A DNA stretch of 42,178 nucleotides from an uncultured Chitinophagaceae bacterium (GTDB lineage Bacteria; Bacteroidota; Bacteroidia; Chitinophagales; Chitinophagaceae), in the NCBI GenBank assembly GCA_903830285.1, contig CAIKTE010000318.1:1-42178 (forward strand), given 5' to 3'. The translations under genes were made by a program, and so were the position numbers. The notes under the pieces are model-generated. The model was not told the origin of the DNA and ran no database searches. It saw only the letters and a program-made list of their open reading frames with translations. Shown here in pieces: positions 34,583-42,178 of the stretch. Each line of letters starts with the position of its first letter. The first letter of the stretch is position 1.

Positions 34583-35476
34583 ATGAGTAAACACGCATTC
34601 ATCTTTCCCGGACAAGGTTCTCAATTTGTAGGAATGGGAAAGAATTTATATGAGAGTAATCCTGTTGCAAAAGAATTATTTGAACAGGCGAATAGTATTT
34701 TAGGATTTCGGATCAGTGATACTATGTTTGGTGGAACAGATGAGGAATTAAAACAAACCAATGTAACACAGCCTGCTATCTTTCTGCATTCAGTTATCGC
34801 ATTTAAAACATTGGTAACCGCAACACCTGATATGGTAGCCGGACATTCACTTGGTGAATTCTCTGCATTGGTTGCCAACAAGGCATTGAGTTTTGAAGAC
34901 GCTTTAAGATTGGTAAGCATCCGTGCAAAAGCCATGCAGAAAGCTTGTGAATCAAATCCTTCTACAATGGCTGCCGTACTGGCATTGGCTGATGATAAGG
35001 TGGAAGAAATTTGTAAACAAATACAAGACGAAACTGGCGAAGTTGTAGTTCCTGCAAATTATAATTGCCCCGGCCAGTTAGTGATCAGCGGTTCCATTAA
35101 AGGAATTGAGATCGCCTGCGAAAGATTAAAAGCTGCAGGAGCAAAACGTGCATTGGTATTGCCTGTTGGCGGCGCATTTCATAGTCCGTTAATGGCTCCT
35201 GCCAAAGAAGAATTAGCTGCTGCAATTGAAGCAACAACATTTAGTATTCCTTCTTGCCCTGTTTACCAAAACGTTGTTGCAAAAGCAGTAACTGATGCTA
35301 CAGAAATAAAACAAAATTTAATAGATCAGTTAACCGGTGCTGTTCGTTGGACACAAACCGTTCAATCAATGGTGGCTGATGGGGGCACACACTTTACAGA
35401 AGTAGGTCCGGGTAAAGTCTTACAAGGATTAGTTCAGAAAGTATTTAAAGAAGCAGTTGTTGATGGAGTGAATTAA
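34583..35476 (+). CDS. fabD: Malonyl-CoA:ACP transacylase FabD
   Basis: A 297-residue enzyme that loads malonyl groups onto ACP for fatty acid synthesis. The start FIFPGQGSQ, the active serine S89 in GHSLGE and the histidine in GGAFHSPLM are typical. Length is normal. It has its own promoter-like sequence. A small membrane protein gene follows after 15 bases. Other fab genes are not adjacent, but the LpxC/FabZ fusion in this window uses the same ACP-bound intermediates. Confidence 0.95.
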   Translation: MSKHAFIFPGQGSQFVGMGKNLYESNPVAKELFEQANSILGFRISDTMFGGTDEELKQTNVTQPAIFLHSVIAFKTLVTATPDMVAGHSLGEFSALVANKALSFEDALRLVSIRAKAMQKACESNPSTMAAVLALADDKVEEICKQIQDETGEVVVPANYNCPGQLVISGSIKGIEIACERLKAAGAKRALVLPVGGAFHSPLMAPAKEELAAAIEATTFSIPSCPVYQNVVAKAVTDATEIKQNLIDQLTGAVRWTQTVQSMVADGGTHFTEVGPGKVLQGLVQKVFKEAVVDGVN

Positions 35477-35491
35477 TTATAAAGAAACTAT

Positions 35492-35758
35492 ATGAACATT
35501 GATGTGCACGGTCGGCTTTTTATTATTTGCTATTATGCGATATCAATAATTGTTGTTTCGCTATGTGGAATATATTTCAAAACCGGTCCATGTACACCTA
35601 ACTTAGATATTCTTTCCTATTTGATATTTATCCTAACAACTTCTGTTCTATTTGTTATTAGTTTAGTGAAGATGATAAAAGGAGATAAAACAAAAAAACT
35701 ACCAACAATTATTCATCTTATTGCGCTAATAATTATAATGTTTTTCTTCTTCAGGTAA
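35492..35758 (+). CDS. Small three-helix membrane protein, unknown function
   Basis: An 88-residue protein with three hydrophobic segments (about residues 8-28, 38-61 and 70-87) and a short basic loop KGDKTKK. It ends in a run of phenylalanines and one arginine. I do not recognise a family. It is 15 bases from fabD and likely co-transcribed. It converges with the GNAT gene, 17 bases away, without a visible terminator. Confidence 0.6.
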   Translation: MNIDVHGRLFIICYYAISIIVVSLCGIYFKTGPCTPNLDILSYLIFILTTSVLFVISLVKMIKGDKTKKLPTIIHLIALIIIMFFFFR

Positions 35759-35775
35759 ATTTTTTATCTGTTAAA

Positions 35776-36246
35776 TCAGAGATCCAAAATCCCGTTCATC
35801 CATTCAGGATCCAATGTTGCATTGTATTTTTTATAGAAATTAATGGCAGGTTCATTCCAATCCAATACTTGCCAAACCATGCGTTTAAAATTCCTTGCCT
35901 TGGTTTCTTCTATCACTTTTTCAAATAATAATTTACCCAACCCTTTGCCGCGCATTTTTTCTGTTACCAATAGATCCTCTAAATAAATACATTGCCCTTT
36001 CCAGGTACTGTAACGAATATAATACAATGCAAAACCATGAACTTCTTCTTCCCCTTCTTTGGAGGGGTTAGGGGAGGCCGCTACAAATGCCCACCAAACA
36101 GGGTTCTCGCCAAATCCGCTTTCATCAAAATGATCCAGATCAACCGTCACTTCATGGGGTGCTTTTTCATACAATGCGAGTTCGTGGATCAATTCCAGTA
36201 AACGCGGGCAATCTTTTTTTTCTGCTTTACGAATAATGATACGCAT
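35776..36246 (-). CDS. GNAT family N-acetyltransferase
   Basis: A 156-residue acetyltransferase resembling the spermidine/spermine N1-acetyltransferase group: the N-terminal IRKAEKKDCPRLLELI, the acetyl-CoA loop RGKGLGK (99-105) and the C-terminal NFYKKYNA are characteristic. The substrate (polyamine, thialysine or other amine) is not decided. Residues 58-68 (SPNPSKEGEEE) come from an in-frame repeat insertion in a surface turn between two strands. ATG 36246 is used; a TTG one codon upstream is less likely. It is last in a minus-strand run of four genes. Confidence 0.87.
   Translation of the reverse strand: MRIIIRKAEKKDCPRLLELIHELALYEKAPHEVTVDLDHFDESGFGENPVWWAFVAASPNPSKEGEEEVHGFALYYIRYSTWKGQCIYLEDLLVTEKMRGKGLGKLLFEKVIEETKARNFKRMVWQVLDWNEPAINFYKKYNATLDPEWMNGILDL
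36047..36078. repeat. GC-rich repeat in frame in the GNAT gene
   Basis: CCCC (36051-36054) ... GGAGGGG (36061-36067), TTA, GGGGAGG (36071-36077) encodes SPNPSKEG on the minus strand. It is unlike its AT-rich surroundings and of the same kind as the G/C runs in leuS. I recall such CTAACCCCTCC-type sequences as dispersed in Bacteroidota genomes. Confidence 0.5.
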
Positions 36247-36265
36247 CAATAAGTATACTTTTTAT

Positions 36266-37942
36266 TTAATTCATTTTAAATCCCGGGCCTTTTACAAATC
36301 TTCCGGGTTTATTGCCTGTATGTTCACCATCTTTTAAAACCTGCACACCATTTACAAAAACATCGATCATGCCATCTGCATATTGATGAGGCTTTTCAAA
36401 AGTTGCATTATCTTTTACCTTTTCCGGATTGAAGACAGCAATGTCAGCATAATTTCCCGCTTTCAACTCACCTCTTTTTTGCAACTTCAAATGCTTGGCA
36501 GGAAGGTTTGCCAATTTGAAAACAGCTAACTGCAAGGAAACAACTTTTTCATCTCTTGCATATTTCCCCAATACTCTTGCGAAGTTTCCATAGGCTCTGG
36601 GATGTGCATTTGATTTTAAGAACACACCTTCATTGCTGTATGATGCTTCATCGCTACCAAAACTTACCCAGGGTAATGCTACTTGTTTTTTTACATTGTC
36701 TTCATTCATTAAAAAATAAGCAACTCCCACTCTGGTACTATCCTGAATGATCAGATCCATTGCTGTTTCTTCAGGACTTTTGTTTCTGATCTTTGCCACT
36801 TCAGCCAATGTTTTTCCTGTATATTTTTTTAATGAATCCTGTTTAAAACTTAAGAGTAAAACATGTTCTGCACCATCGGCCCCATAATACAAATTCTCCC
36901 AATCAACTGCATCCGAATCCATTGCTTTGATCATTTGTTTTCTGATCAAAGGATCGTGTAAACGCTGCCACAGTTTTCCAAAACCGCCATCCTGCAAAGA
37001 AGGAGGGAATGCGGATGTCATACCTGTTGCACCTGCTAAATAAGTGTACATATCAGCTGTGATATCCAACCCTTCTTTTCTCGCACGTTCCACTCTTTTG
37101 ATCACACTATCCATTTTACCCCAATTCTTTTTACCTGCTGCTTTTAAATGAAAGATCTCTGCAGGAATATTGGCTTCTTTTGAAATGCTAATTAATTCTT
37201 CCACTGCTTCCAGTAATTTATTTCCTTCACTGCGCATATGACTGGAATAAGTACCTCCGTATTTCGATGCTTCTTTTGAAAGCGCGATCAATTCATCAGT
37301 CTTTGCAAAAAAATCAGGAGGATAGATCAATGCATTGGTAACGCCCAATGCACCTTCCTGCATGGCTTGCTTAACCAATAATTTCATACTGTCTAATTGA
37401 AATGCAGTTGGTGCTTCACTGCCTTCTCCAATTACATATTGACGTACTGCACCTGTTCCAACAAAAGAGGCAATATTGCAGGAGATGCCTTTCTTTTCTA
37501 AAAAATTCATATACTCACCTAACGTATTCCATTCCACTTTATATTTAATATCACCCTGGCCGTTTTGCAATTGTTGCTTCATTGTTGCATTCAAAGGACC
37601 GAAACTTGATTCTGTAAATATTTCAGTTGTTACACCCTGACGAATATCACTATTGCTTCTTCCATCCTGAAACAAAGATTCTTCTGAATGCCCCATCATA
37701 TTAATAAAACCGGGTGCTACTGCATTTCCTTTTGCATCAATTTCATTTTCGGCAGAGGCATTTGACAGATCACCAATAAAAGCGATCGTATCATTCTGAA
37801 TCGCAATATCTGCTTTATAGGCTTGGCCGCCATTACCATCGTAGATCATTCCGTTGCGAATGATGCTGTCGTATTGGCGCTTCTGTTTACAAGCAATAAA
37901 AAACAGAGACGTAACAATTACAAAGACAAAATTTCTTTTCAT
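36266..37942 (-). CDS. Amidohydrolase / D-aminoacylase-like lipoprotein
   Basis: A 558-residue protein with a lipoprotein signal ending at C18 (FFIAC), so it is probably periplasmic and membrane-attached. The rest is a composite beta-sandwich plus TIM-barrel amidohydrolase of the N-acyl-D-amino-acid deacylase group. Histidines in SSHMRSEG (about 236) and IFHLKAAG (about 266) and the aspartate in FGSDEAS (about 453) fit metal ligands or catalytic residues. The usual first HxH motif is replaced by NMMGH (about 81-85). Start 37942 is chosen for the signal peptide. It follows the serine hydrolase by 28 bases. Confidence 0.85.
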   Translation of the reverse strand: MKRNFVFVIVTSLFFIACKQKRQYDSIIRNGMIYDGNGGQAYKADIAIQNDTIAFIGDLSNASAENEIDAKGNAVAPGFINMMGHSEESLFQDGRSNSDIRQGVTTEIFTESSFGPLNATMKQQLQNGQGDIKYKVEWNTLGEYMNFLEKKGISCNIASFVGTGAVRQYVIGEGSEAPTAFQLDSMKLLVKQAMQEGALGVTNALIYPPDFFAKTDELIALSKEASKYGGTYSSHMRSEGNKLLEAVEELISISKEANIPAEIFHLKAAGKKNWGKMDSVIKRVERARKEGLDITADMYTYLAGATGMTSAFPPSLQDGGFGKLWQRLHDPLIRKQMIKAMDSDAVDWENLYYGADGAEHVLLLSFKQDSLKKYTGKTLAEVAKIRNKSPEETAMDLIIQDSTRVGVAYFLMNEDNVKKQVALPWVSFGSDEASYSNEGVFLKSNAHPRAYGNFARVLGKYARDEKVVSLQLAVFKLANLPAKHLKLQKRGELKAGNYADIAVFNPEKVKDNATFEKPHQYADGMIDVFVNGVQVLKDGEHTGNKPGRFVKGPGFKMN

Positions 37943-37970
37943 GTGTTGAATTAAATATTTTGCACGTTCA

Positions 37971-39794
37971 TTATTTTTTTCTCGTAGCCTTAAAGTTACC
38001 ATTTGGTTGCATAAAAGTTACTGCAGTAACATTGCCCTTATCGTCTACTTCAAATTTAGCAGCATAGCCATCCAAAACTTTCAATGCAAATTTATTTGTA
38101 TCAATATTCACTAATTCGTATTCGGGTTGTCCTGCAACAAAAGCATATAATTTTTCAGCTTTGATATAAAACTTTGCTTCAGCACCAGGAGCAAACTCAT
38201 ATACTCCTTCAAACTTCTTTAATTCATCGGTAGTAATTGGTTTTGCTTTTGCTTTGCGAATAAATTTCAATGACTCGAGTCCGGATTCCAGCTGCATCAA
38301 TACAGCATTGATCTCGCCTGCATCATTCATGGTGAAATGCATTCTGGTAGGTGATTTGTCGCTTGTATCAATACCTTCTTTCTTATCGACCTCAAAAGGT
38401 TGGAAAATATCATAATGATAATGTTTCAGCCAATTTAATTCACCTCCTGCTTTTAGAAATAAGCTGTCATTTTTTAAAAATACTTCACCGGATCCATAAC
38501 CTAAATGCGTATAAATTCCTTCATAATCTTTTAATGGATGTGAGGTTTTGGTATTTTCTTTCTGATTACTGCTTGCTTTTTTCTCAGCTTCTTTTGCAGT
38601 ATTTTTTGCTTTTACTGCAGCAGCTTTCAGAGAATCGTTCCATGCGAATGAAGTTAAATTAAGCATTCTGTCGGCAATGATATTCCTTACAACAGAAGGA
38701 ACTGATGATCCATCCTGATTGGATAAAACAATGATGCCGATACTATCACTTGGAAAGAAACAAGTACTTGCACTGAAGCCATTGATATTGCCGCCATGCT
38801 CTACTCTGTAGTGTCCACGATAAGAAGCAAGCATCCAGCCAAAACCGTAATTAGACATATGCAGATCCGGATGTTCTTTACTAGGTAATGCTGCGGCGAT
38901 CACCATTTGGCTGCTTTGCGCTTCTGTTACATAAGCGGTTGGTAAAATTTCTTTATCATTATATTTCCCCCCGTTGATCCAGGTTGTAACCCATTTTGCC
39001 ATTTCATTTACGGAACTATTGATACTTCCTGCCGGGCCCATTCCATCAATATTATAATAATCCAACTTTTTAATGATACTGTCTTTTTTCAAACCATAAC
39101 CAACAGATGCGTCATCATCTTTTGCCATAACATTTATTGAAAAATTAGAACGGTTCATGTCGAGTTTATCGAAAACATTTTCCTTCACATTATTTTCCCA
39201 TGATTTTTGCGTTAATTTTTCAGTAATCACACCCTGCAGTAAAAACATGAAATTATTATACTGCCATTTTTCACGAATACCCGCTGTGGGCTCCTGGTAT
39301 TGAATTCTCTTTATTAAACTGTCTCTTGAATGTGTGGAAAATAAATACCAGGAATAATCATGTCTTGGTAAACCTGTGCGATGCGTCATAATATCACGAA
39401 GGGTAATATTATCGGTCATATTAGCATTATAAAATTTCATCTCGGGCAAATAATCATGAACAGGCTTATCATATTCTAATTTTCCGGCTTTTTGAAGTAA
39501 GCCAATTTGTGAAGCTGTAAATGCCTTGGTACAACTACCGATTGCAAATAAAGTATTGGAAGTAACGGGTAATTTTTTATCAATGTCACGATAACCAAAA
39601 CCTTTCGTATAGACCACTTTGTTTTTTTCAACAACAGCCACGGCAAAACCTGCAGCATGCCAGTCTTTCAGCACTTTTTCGAAAGTGGTATCCAATCCTG
39701 CGAAACGATCTGTTTCGGCCATTTTTTTATTTTTTTTCTGAGCAAAAGAAAAAATACAGACAAACAAGGACAATAGTGTGATGATCTTTTTCAT
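37971..39794 (-). CDS. Serine hydrolase of the beta-lactamase / class C PBP family
   Basis: A 607-residue secreted enzyme. A signal peptide ends near FSFA/Q. The catalytic SxxK is S87-K90 (SCTK), YxN is Y179-N181, and HGGN matches the third motif. A Lys/Ala-rich linker (about 395-415) joins a C-terminal DUF3471-like beta domain. Such proteins act as D-aminopeptidases, esterases or PBP-like carboxypeptidases; the substrate is unknown. It is 42 bases after the PLP enzyme and followed by a D-aminoacylase-like gene, which suggests handling of D-amino acid peptides. Confidence 0.88.
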   Translation of the reverse strand: MKKIITLLSLFVCIFSFAQKKNKKMAETDRFAGLDTTFEKVLKDWHAAGFAVAVVEKNKVVYTKGFGYRDIDKKLPVTSNTLFAIGSCTKAFTASQIGLLQKAGKLEYDKPVHDYLPEMKFYNANMTDNITLRDIMTHRTGLPRHDYSWYLFSTHSRDSLIKRIQYQEPTAGIREKWQYNNFMFLLQGVITEKLTQKSWENNVKENVFDKLDMNRSNFSINVMAKDDDASVGYGLKKDSIIKKLDYYNIDGMGPAGSINSSVNEMAKWVTTWINGGKYNDKEILPTAYVTEAQSSQMVIAAALPSKEHPDLHMSNYGFGWMLASYRGHYRVEHGGNINGFSASTCFFPSDSIGIIVLSNQDGSSVPSVVRNIIADRMLNLTSFAWNDSLKAAAVKAKNTAKEAEKKASSNQKENTKTSHPLKDYEGIYTHLGYGSGEVFLKNDSLFLKAGGELNWLKHYHYDIFQPFEVDKKEGIDTSDKSPTRMHFTMNDAGEINAVLMQLESGLESLKFIRKAKAKPITTDELKKFEGVYEFAPGAEAKFYIKAEKLYAFVAGQPEYELVNIDTNKFALKVLDGYAAKFEVDDKGNVTAVTFMQPNGNFKATRKK

Positions 39795-39836
39795 GTTATA
39801 TGTTTAAGAAAATAAATCGGTTGCTAAACTGAAATA

Positions 39837-41060
39837 TTACAAGCTGTTTAATGCCTGTTCCAGATCGTAAATGATGTCTTCAATATTTTCAATGCCCACA
39901 CTTAAACGGATCAGTCCATCGGTGATGCCGAATTTTAAACGCTCTTCTTTGGCAACACTCATGTGACTGGTGCTTGCAGGATGCGATATCAAAGTATCAA
40001 CTGTTCCCAGTGATGTGGCACTTACGCATAATTGCAAGGCATTGATGAATTTTTTGCCTTCTTCCAAGCCACCCTTCAATTCAAAACTCATCAAAGAACC
40101 CGGTAGTTTCATTTGCTTTTTTGCTGTTGCAAAATCCGGGTGCGATTCTAATCCAACATAATTTACTTTTTCAACGTTTTGATGTTGTTGCAGATATTCG
40201 GCAACTTTCATTGCATTGCTGCAATGCCTGTCCATACGCAGTTCCAGGGTTTTTAAACCATTGCTCAATAAGAATGCATCAAAGGCATTGCTGTTACTTC
40301 CCAACAATACATGCCATTTCCAAACTTTGGTACGCATGTGTTCATTGTCTTTACCGATCAATACACCACCGATAGCAGTACCATGACCATTCAGGAATTT
40401 GGTAGTGGAATGAAAAACAAAATCAACACCATATTTAAAAGGTTGCTGCAGATAAGGTGTTGCAAACGTATTATCAACCGATACCAGAATGTTCTGCAGC
40501 TTGGCGAGTTTAGTTACTGCTTCAATATCAACGCATTGAATGGTGGGGTTGGCGGGCGTTTCTATATGAACCAGTTTGATCTTATTCTTCTTCAAAGTTT
40601 CTTCCACAAGATTCAGATCTCTCAGATCTGCTATGATCACTTTGATTCCATTATCTGCTAAAACTTTATGCAGCAATTCATATGTGCCTCCGTATAAGCT
40701 GTAATGTGAAAGAACCGTATCACCCGTTTGCAGATTACTTAAAAATAAAGTGGTCATGGCAGCCTGCCCGCTGGAATGAAGGAGTGCTTTTAATTTCAGC
40801 GGACTACCATCAGCATTTTCAATATTAAAAGCTTCCAACGCTTCAATGGTTCTTTCTGCAGCAGTAAAAGTGGGGTTACCCCAACGACTGTAAATTCTTG
40901 TTTTATCTGCACCTGCAAAACGCTCGGCTCCTTCTTCTGCCGTATCAAACGTAAATGTGGATGTTGCATAAATAGGAGTGATATGTGCATGTTCTGAATT
41001 ATCCTGGCCTGCTGCATGTAATGCAACAGAACTGATACCTGTTAATTTTGGTTGACTCAT
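39837..41060 (-). CDS. Transsulfuration PLP enzyme (cystathionine gamma-synthase/lyase type)
   Basis: A 407-residue fold-type I PLP enzyme of the Cys/Met metabolism family. The Schiff-base lysine is K221 in HSTTKFLNGHG, the PLP aspartate is D196 in VSVDNTF, and YSRWGNPT (58-65) is the phosphate-binding segment from the neighbouring subunit. Members include cystathionine gamma-synthase, methionine gamma-lyase and O-acetylhomoserine sulfhydrylase, which cannot be told apart here. TATATTTG lies upstream as a -7-like box. First of four same-strand genes. Confidence 0.88.
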   Translation of the reverse strand: MSQPKLTGISSVALHAAGQDNSEHAHITPIYATSTFTFDTAEEGAERFAGADKTRIYSRWGNPTFTAAERTIEALEAFNIENADGSPLKLKALLHSSGQAAMTTLFLSNLQTGDTVLSHYSLYGGTYELLHKVLADNGIKVIIADLRDLNLVEETLKKNKIKLVHIETPANPTIQCVDIEAVTKLAKLQNILVSVDNTFATPYLQQPFKYGVDFVFHSTTKFLNGHGTAIGGVLIGKDNEHMRTKVWKWHVLLGSNSNAFDAFLLSNGLKTLELRMDRHCSNAMKVAEYLQQHQNVEKVNYVGLESHPDFATAKKQMKLPGSLMSFELKGGLEEGKKFINALQLCVSATSLGTVDTLISHPASTSHMSVAKEERLKFGITDGLIRLSVGIENIEDIIYDLEQALNSL

Positions 41061-41164
41061 GTTTGTGATTGAAAAAAAATGAATGTTTGCTTACAATCAA
41101 ATATAAAAATAAAAGGAGAGTGTTAAGCGCAAAATGTTTAAATAGTTTTGTCGAATGATTTTAC

Positions 41165-41878
41165 TCACATGTCAAATGTCGCAATTAAAGGAACATGATC
41201 ACTATATTGAATCCAGGAATCATAGTCACCAATTTCAACGGATTTTAATTTTTTGACAAAATCTTTGGATATAAAACAGTAATCAATATGGTAAGGTTTG
41301 TCTTTATGCCGATACATATACAATGTTGGATGTTCTTCTTTTCCTTGTGTTTGCTTGTGATATAAATGATAGGAGCTATAAATTCCTTTTTCCGCCAAAT
41401 GTTTCACAACATTTGAATGATTACTTACTCTACGTGGTTTATCCCAAATTGAATTACTATTAAAATCACCGACAAGAACTGTTTTCGTGCTCTTTATAAG
41501 CTTGTCGTAAGAATGAATTGCTTTCCATACCTGCTCAATGTATTGTCCATCGGGGTCATTAGGATGATTAGCCCAAACAGCAAAAAGTATAAAATAATGA
41601 TTCCCGTTTAATACCTTGATTGGAATGATCATTTTAAATTCCGGATTATAAATATGTAGTACTTGAAATGTATAATCAGAATACGAAAAAATGCCAAGCC
41701 CTTTATTTTGATTTGTGCCAAACCACAATATGTCATTTGGCTTAGGGGTATCAGCATCGAACTTTAATTTGTCAGGGTGCTCACATTCCGGAACAATTAA
41801 AATATCAGGTTGATAAGGCAGAATAAAATTTGCTTTCTTTCTGAAAGCCATATTACAATTCCACGTTATAATTCGCAT
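41165..41878 (-). CDS. Endonuclease/exonuclease/phosphatase family protein
   Basis: A 237-residue EEP-fold hydrolase. Motifs in order are TWNCN (5-9), the metal glutamate in IVPECEHP, GDFNSNSIWD (catalytic Asp and Asn), HIDYCF, and the terminal SDHVPL. No signal peptide, so it acts in the cytoplasm. DNA or a small phosphodiester could be the substrate. It is separated from the PLP gene by 104 bases. Confidence 0.88.
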   Translation of the reverse strand: MRIITWNCNMAFRKKANFILPYQPDILIVPECEHPDKLKFDADTPKPNDILWFGTNQNKGLGIFSYSDYTFQVLHIYNPEFKMIIPIKVLNGNHYFILFAVWANHPNDPDGQYIEQVWKAIHSYDKLIKSTKTVLVGDFNSNSIWDKPRRVSNHSNVVKHLAEKGIYSSYHLYHKQTQGKEEHPTLYMYRHKDKPYHIDYCFISKDFVKKLKSVEIGDYDSWIQYSDHVPLIATFDM

Positions 41879-41950
41879 ACTTTATTTGTTTAGCGAAATA
41901 GATAATAACTAAAACTACTCAACTCTAAATTGTTTTCAATTCAAACCATA

Positions 41951-41980
41951 AAAAAACGCCAATCATTCCTGATTGACGTG
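41951..41980 (-). terminator. Terminator on the minus strand near the right edge
   Basis: On the minus strand CGTCAATC, loop AGGAAT, GATTGGCG (one G-U pair) is followed by TTTTTTT. It probably serves a transcript coming from beyond the window end. Confidence 0.65.
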
Positions 41981-41996
41981 TAGCTATCTCATTAAT

Positions 41997-42090
41997 ACCT
42001 TCTTCCTGTTTCCTTTTGGCCTTCTTCGGAGTAAGTCCGTTATTTAACGGACTTACTCCGAAGAAGGTACGAAGAAGATACGAAGATGAT
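41997..42090. repeat. Symmetric inverted array of 11-base units
   Basis: Right half: ACGGACTTACT, CCGAAGAAGGT, ACGAAGAAGAT, ACGAAGATGAT (42047-42090). Left half, read on the minus strand: ACGGACTTACT, CCGAAGAAGGC, CAAAAGGAAAC, AGGAAGAAGGT (42040-41997). The 6-base core is TATTTA (42041-42046). The inner 23 bases of each arm (42020-42042, 42045-42067) are perfectly complementary. The design parallels the heptamer arrays elsewhere in the window. Confidence 0.65.
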
Positions 42091-42178
42091 ACCTGTGTCT
42101 TATACTGAAAAAACTTTACACAGGGGAAGGATGATACTAATATTACTTTACAGCGTATCACAATAGTAGCGATTTAGC

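Larger units (their letters stand above)
41879..42178. other. 300-base right edge: terminator and 11-base repeat array, no gene
   Basis: It holds a minus-strand terminator (41951-41980) and the 11-base inverted array (41997-42090). A 78-codon open frame (41925-42161, minus) runs through both structures and is not called. The terminator faces away from the right edge, so it probably ends a transcript entering from outside the window. Confidence 0.5.

Noticed and set aside
40311-40661. 116-codon open frame antisense to the PLP enzyme
   Set aside because: Overlaps the conserved PLP-binding region on the other strand; no independent support.
41061-41164. SAM-type riboswitch upstream of the transsulfuration enzyme
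   Set aside because: The leader is only about 100 bases, AT-rich, and shows no conserved riboswitch core or strong stem.
41925-42161. 78-codon open frame on the minus strand at the right edge
   Set aside because: It spans a terminator and the 11-base array, so its residues simply translate repeats.

Overview
The window looks like a chromosomal, largely housekeeping segment of a Bacteroidota genome, most likely a Chitinophagaceae-type organism (family level is inference). Supporting signs are a fused LpxC/FabZ enzyme, a PorX-type response regulator joined to a PglZ-like phosphatase domain, a long Bacteroidota-style leucyl-tRNA synthetase, promoters of the TTTG-N19-TAnnTTTG type, few clear Shine-Dalgarno sequences and AT-rich DNA. 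I found no tRNA, rRNA, CRISPR array, prophage or complete insertion sequence.

Layout. Bases 1-5000 hold ftsX (minus) and leuS (plus), with repeat-rich spacers on both sides of leuS. Bases 5000-11400 hold a diheme cytochrome c, a Tricorn-like secreted protease, an M23 peptidase, a small membrane protein and ruvB, all on plus. Bases 11400-16360 are a minus-strand block with an OmpR-type regulator, recQ and a copper-type P1B ATPase. tsaE and alanine dehydrogenase follow on plus. Bases 18400-23830 are a minus-strand lipid A block in the transcription order HD hydrolase, lpxD, lpxC/fabZ, lpxA, ABC ATPase. Bases 24068-29944 are plus-strand: porX, a small conserved protein, an MBL hydrolase, a helix-hairpin-helix protein, an acyl-CoA dehydrogenase and a NarL-type regulator. 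Bases 29951-32966 (minus) hold two clpP genes, clpX and a 53-residue protein. Bases 33402-35758 (plus) hold queD/PTPS, folE, fabD and a small membrane protein. Bases 35776-41878 (minus) hold a GNAT acetyltransferase, an amidohydrolase lipoprotein, a serine hydrolase, a transsulfuration-type PLP enzyme and an EEP-family hydrolase.

Functional themes are envelope building (lpxA, lpxC/fabZ, lpxD, fabD, ftsX, M23), protein quality control (ClpXP, Tricorn-like protease), translation and tRNA modification (leuS, tsaE, possibly queD/folE), DNA repair (ruvB, recQ), copper export and control of type IX secretion (porX).

The least ordinary content is not a gene cluster but a set of short structured repeats. 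Heptamer units are arranged as inverted arrays around a short core at 43-118, 1365-1411 and, in frame, inside leuS at 2314-2371. An analogous array of 11-base units (four, a 6-base core, four) lies at 41997-42090. Separate GC-rich palindromes interrupt coding sequences in frame in leuS (two sites) and in the GNAT gene. Two MITE-like inverted repeats flank gene starts. I see no obvious new defence or biosynthetic system; the repeat families are the best candidates for something under-described.
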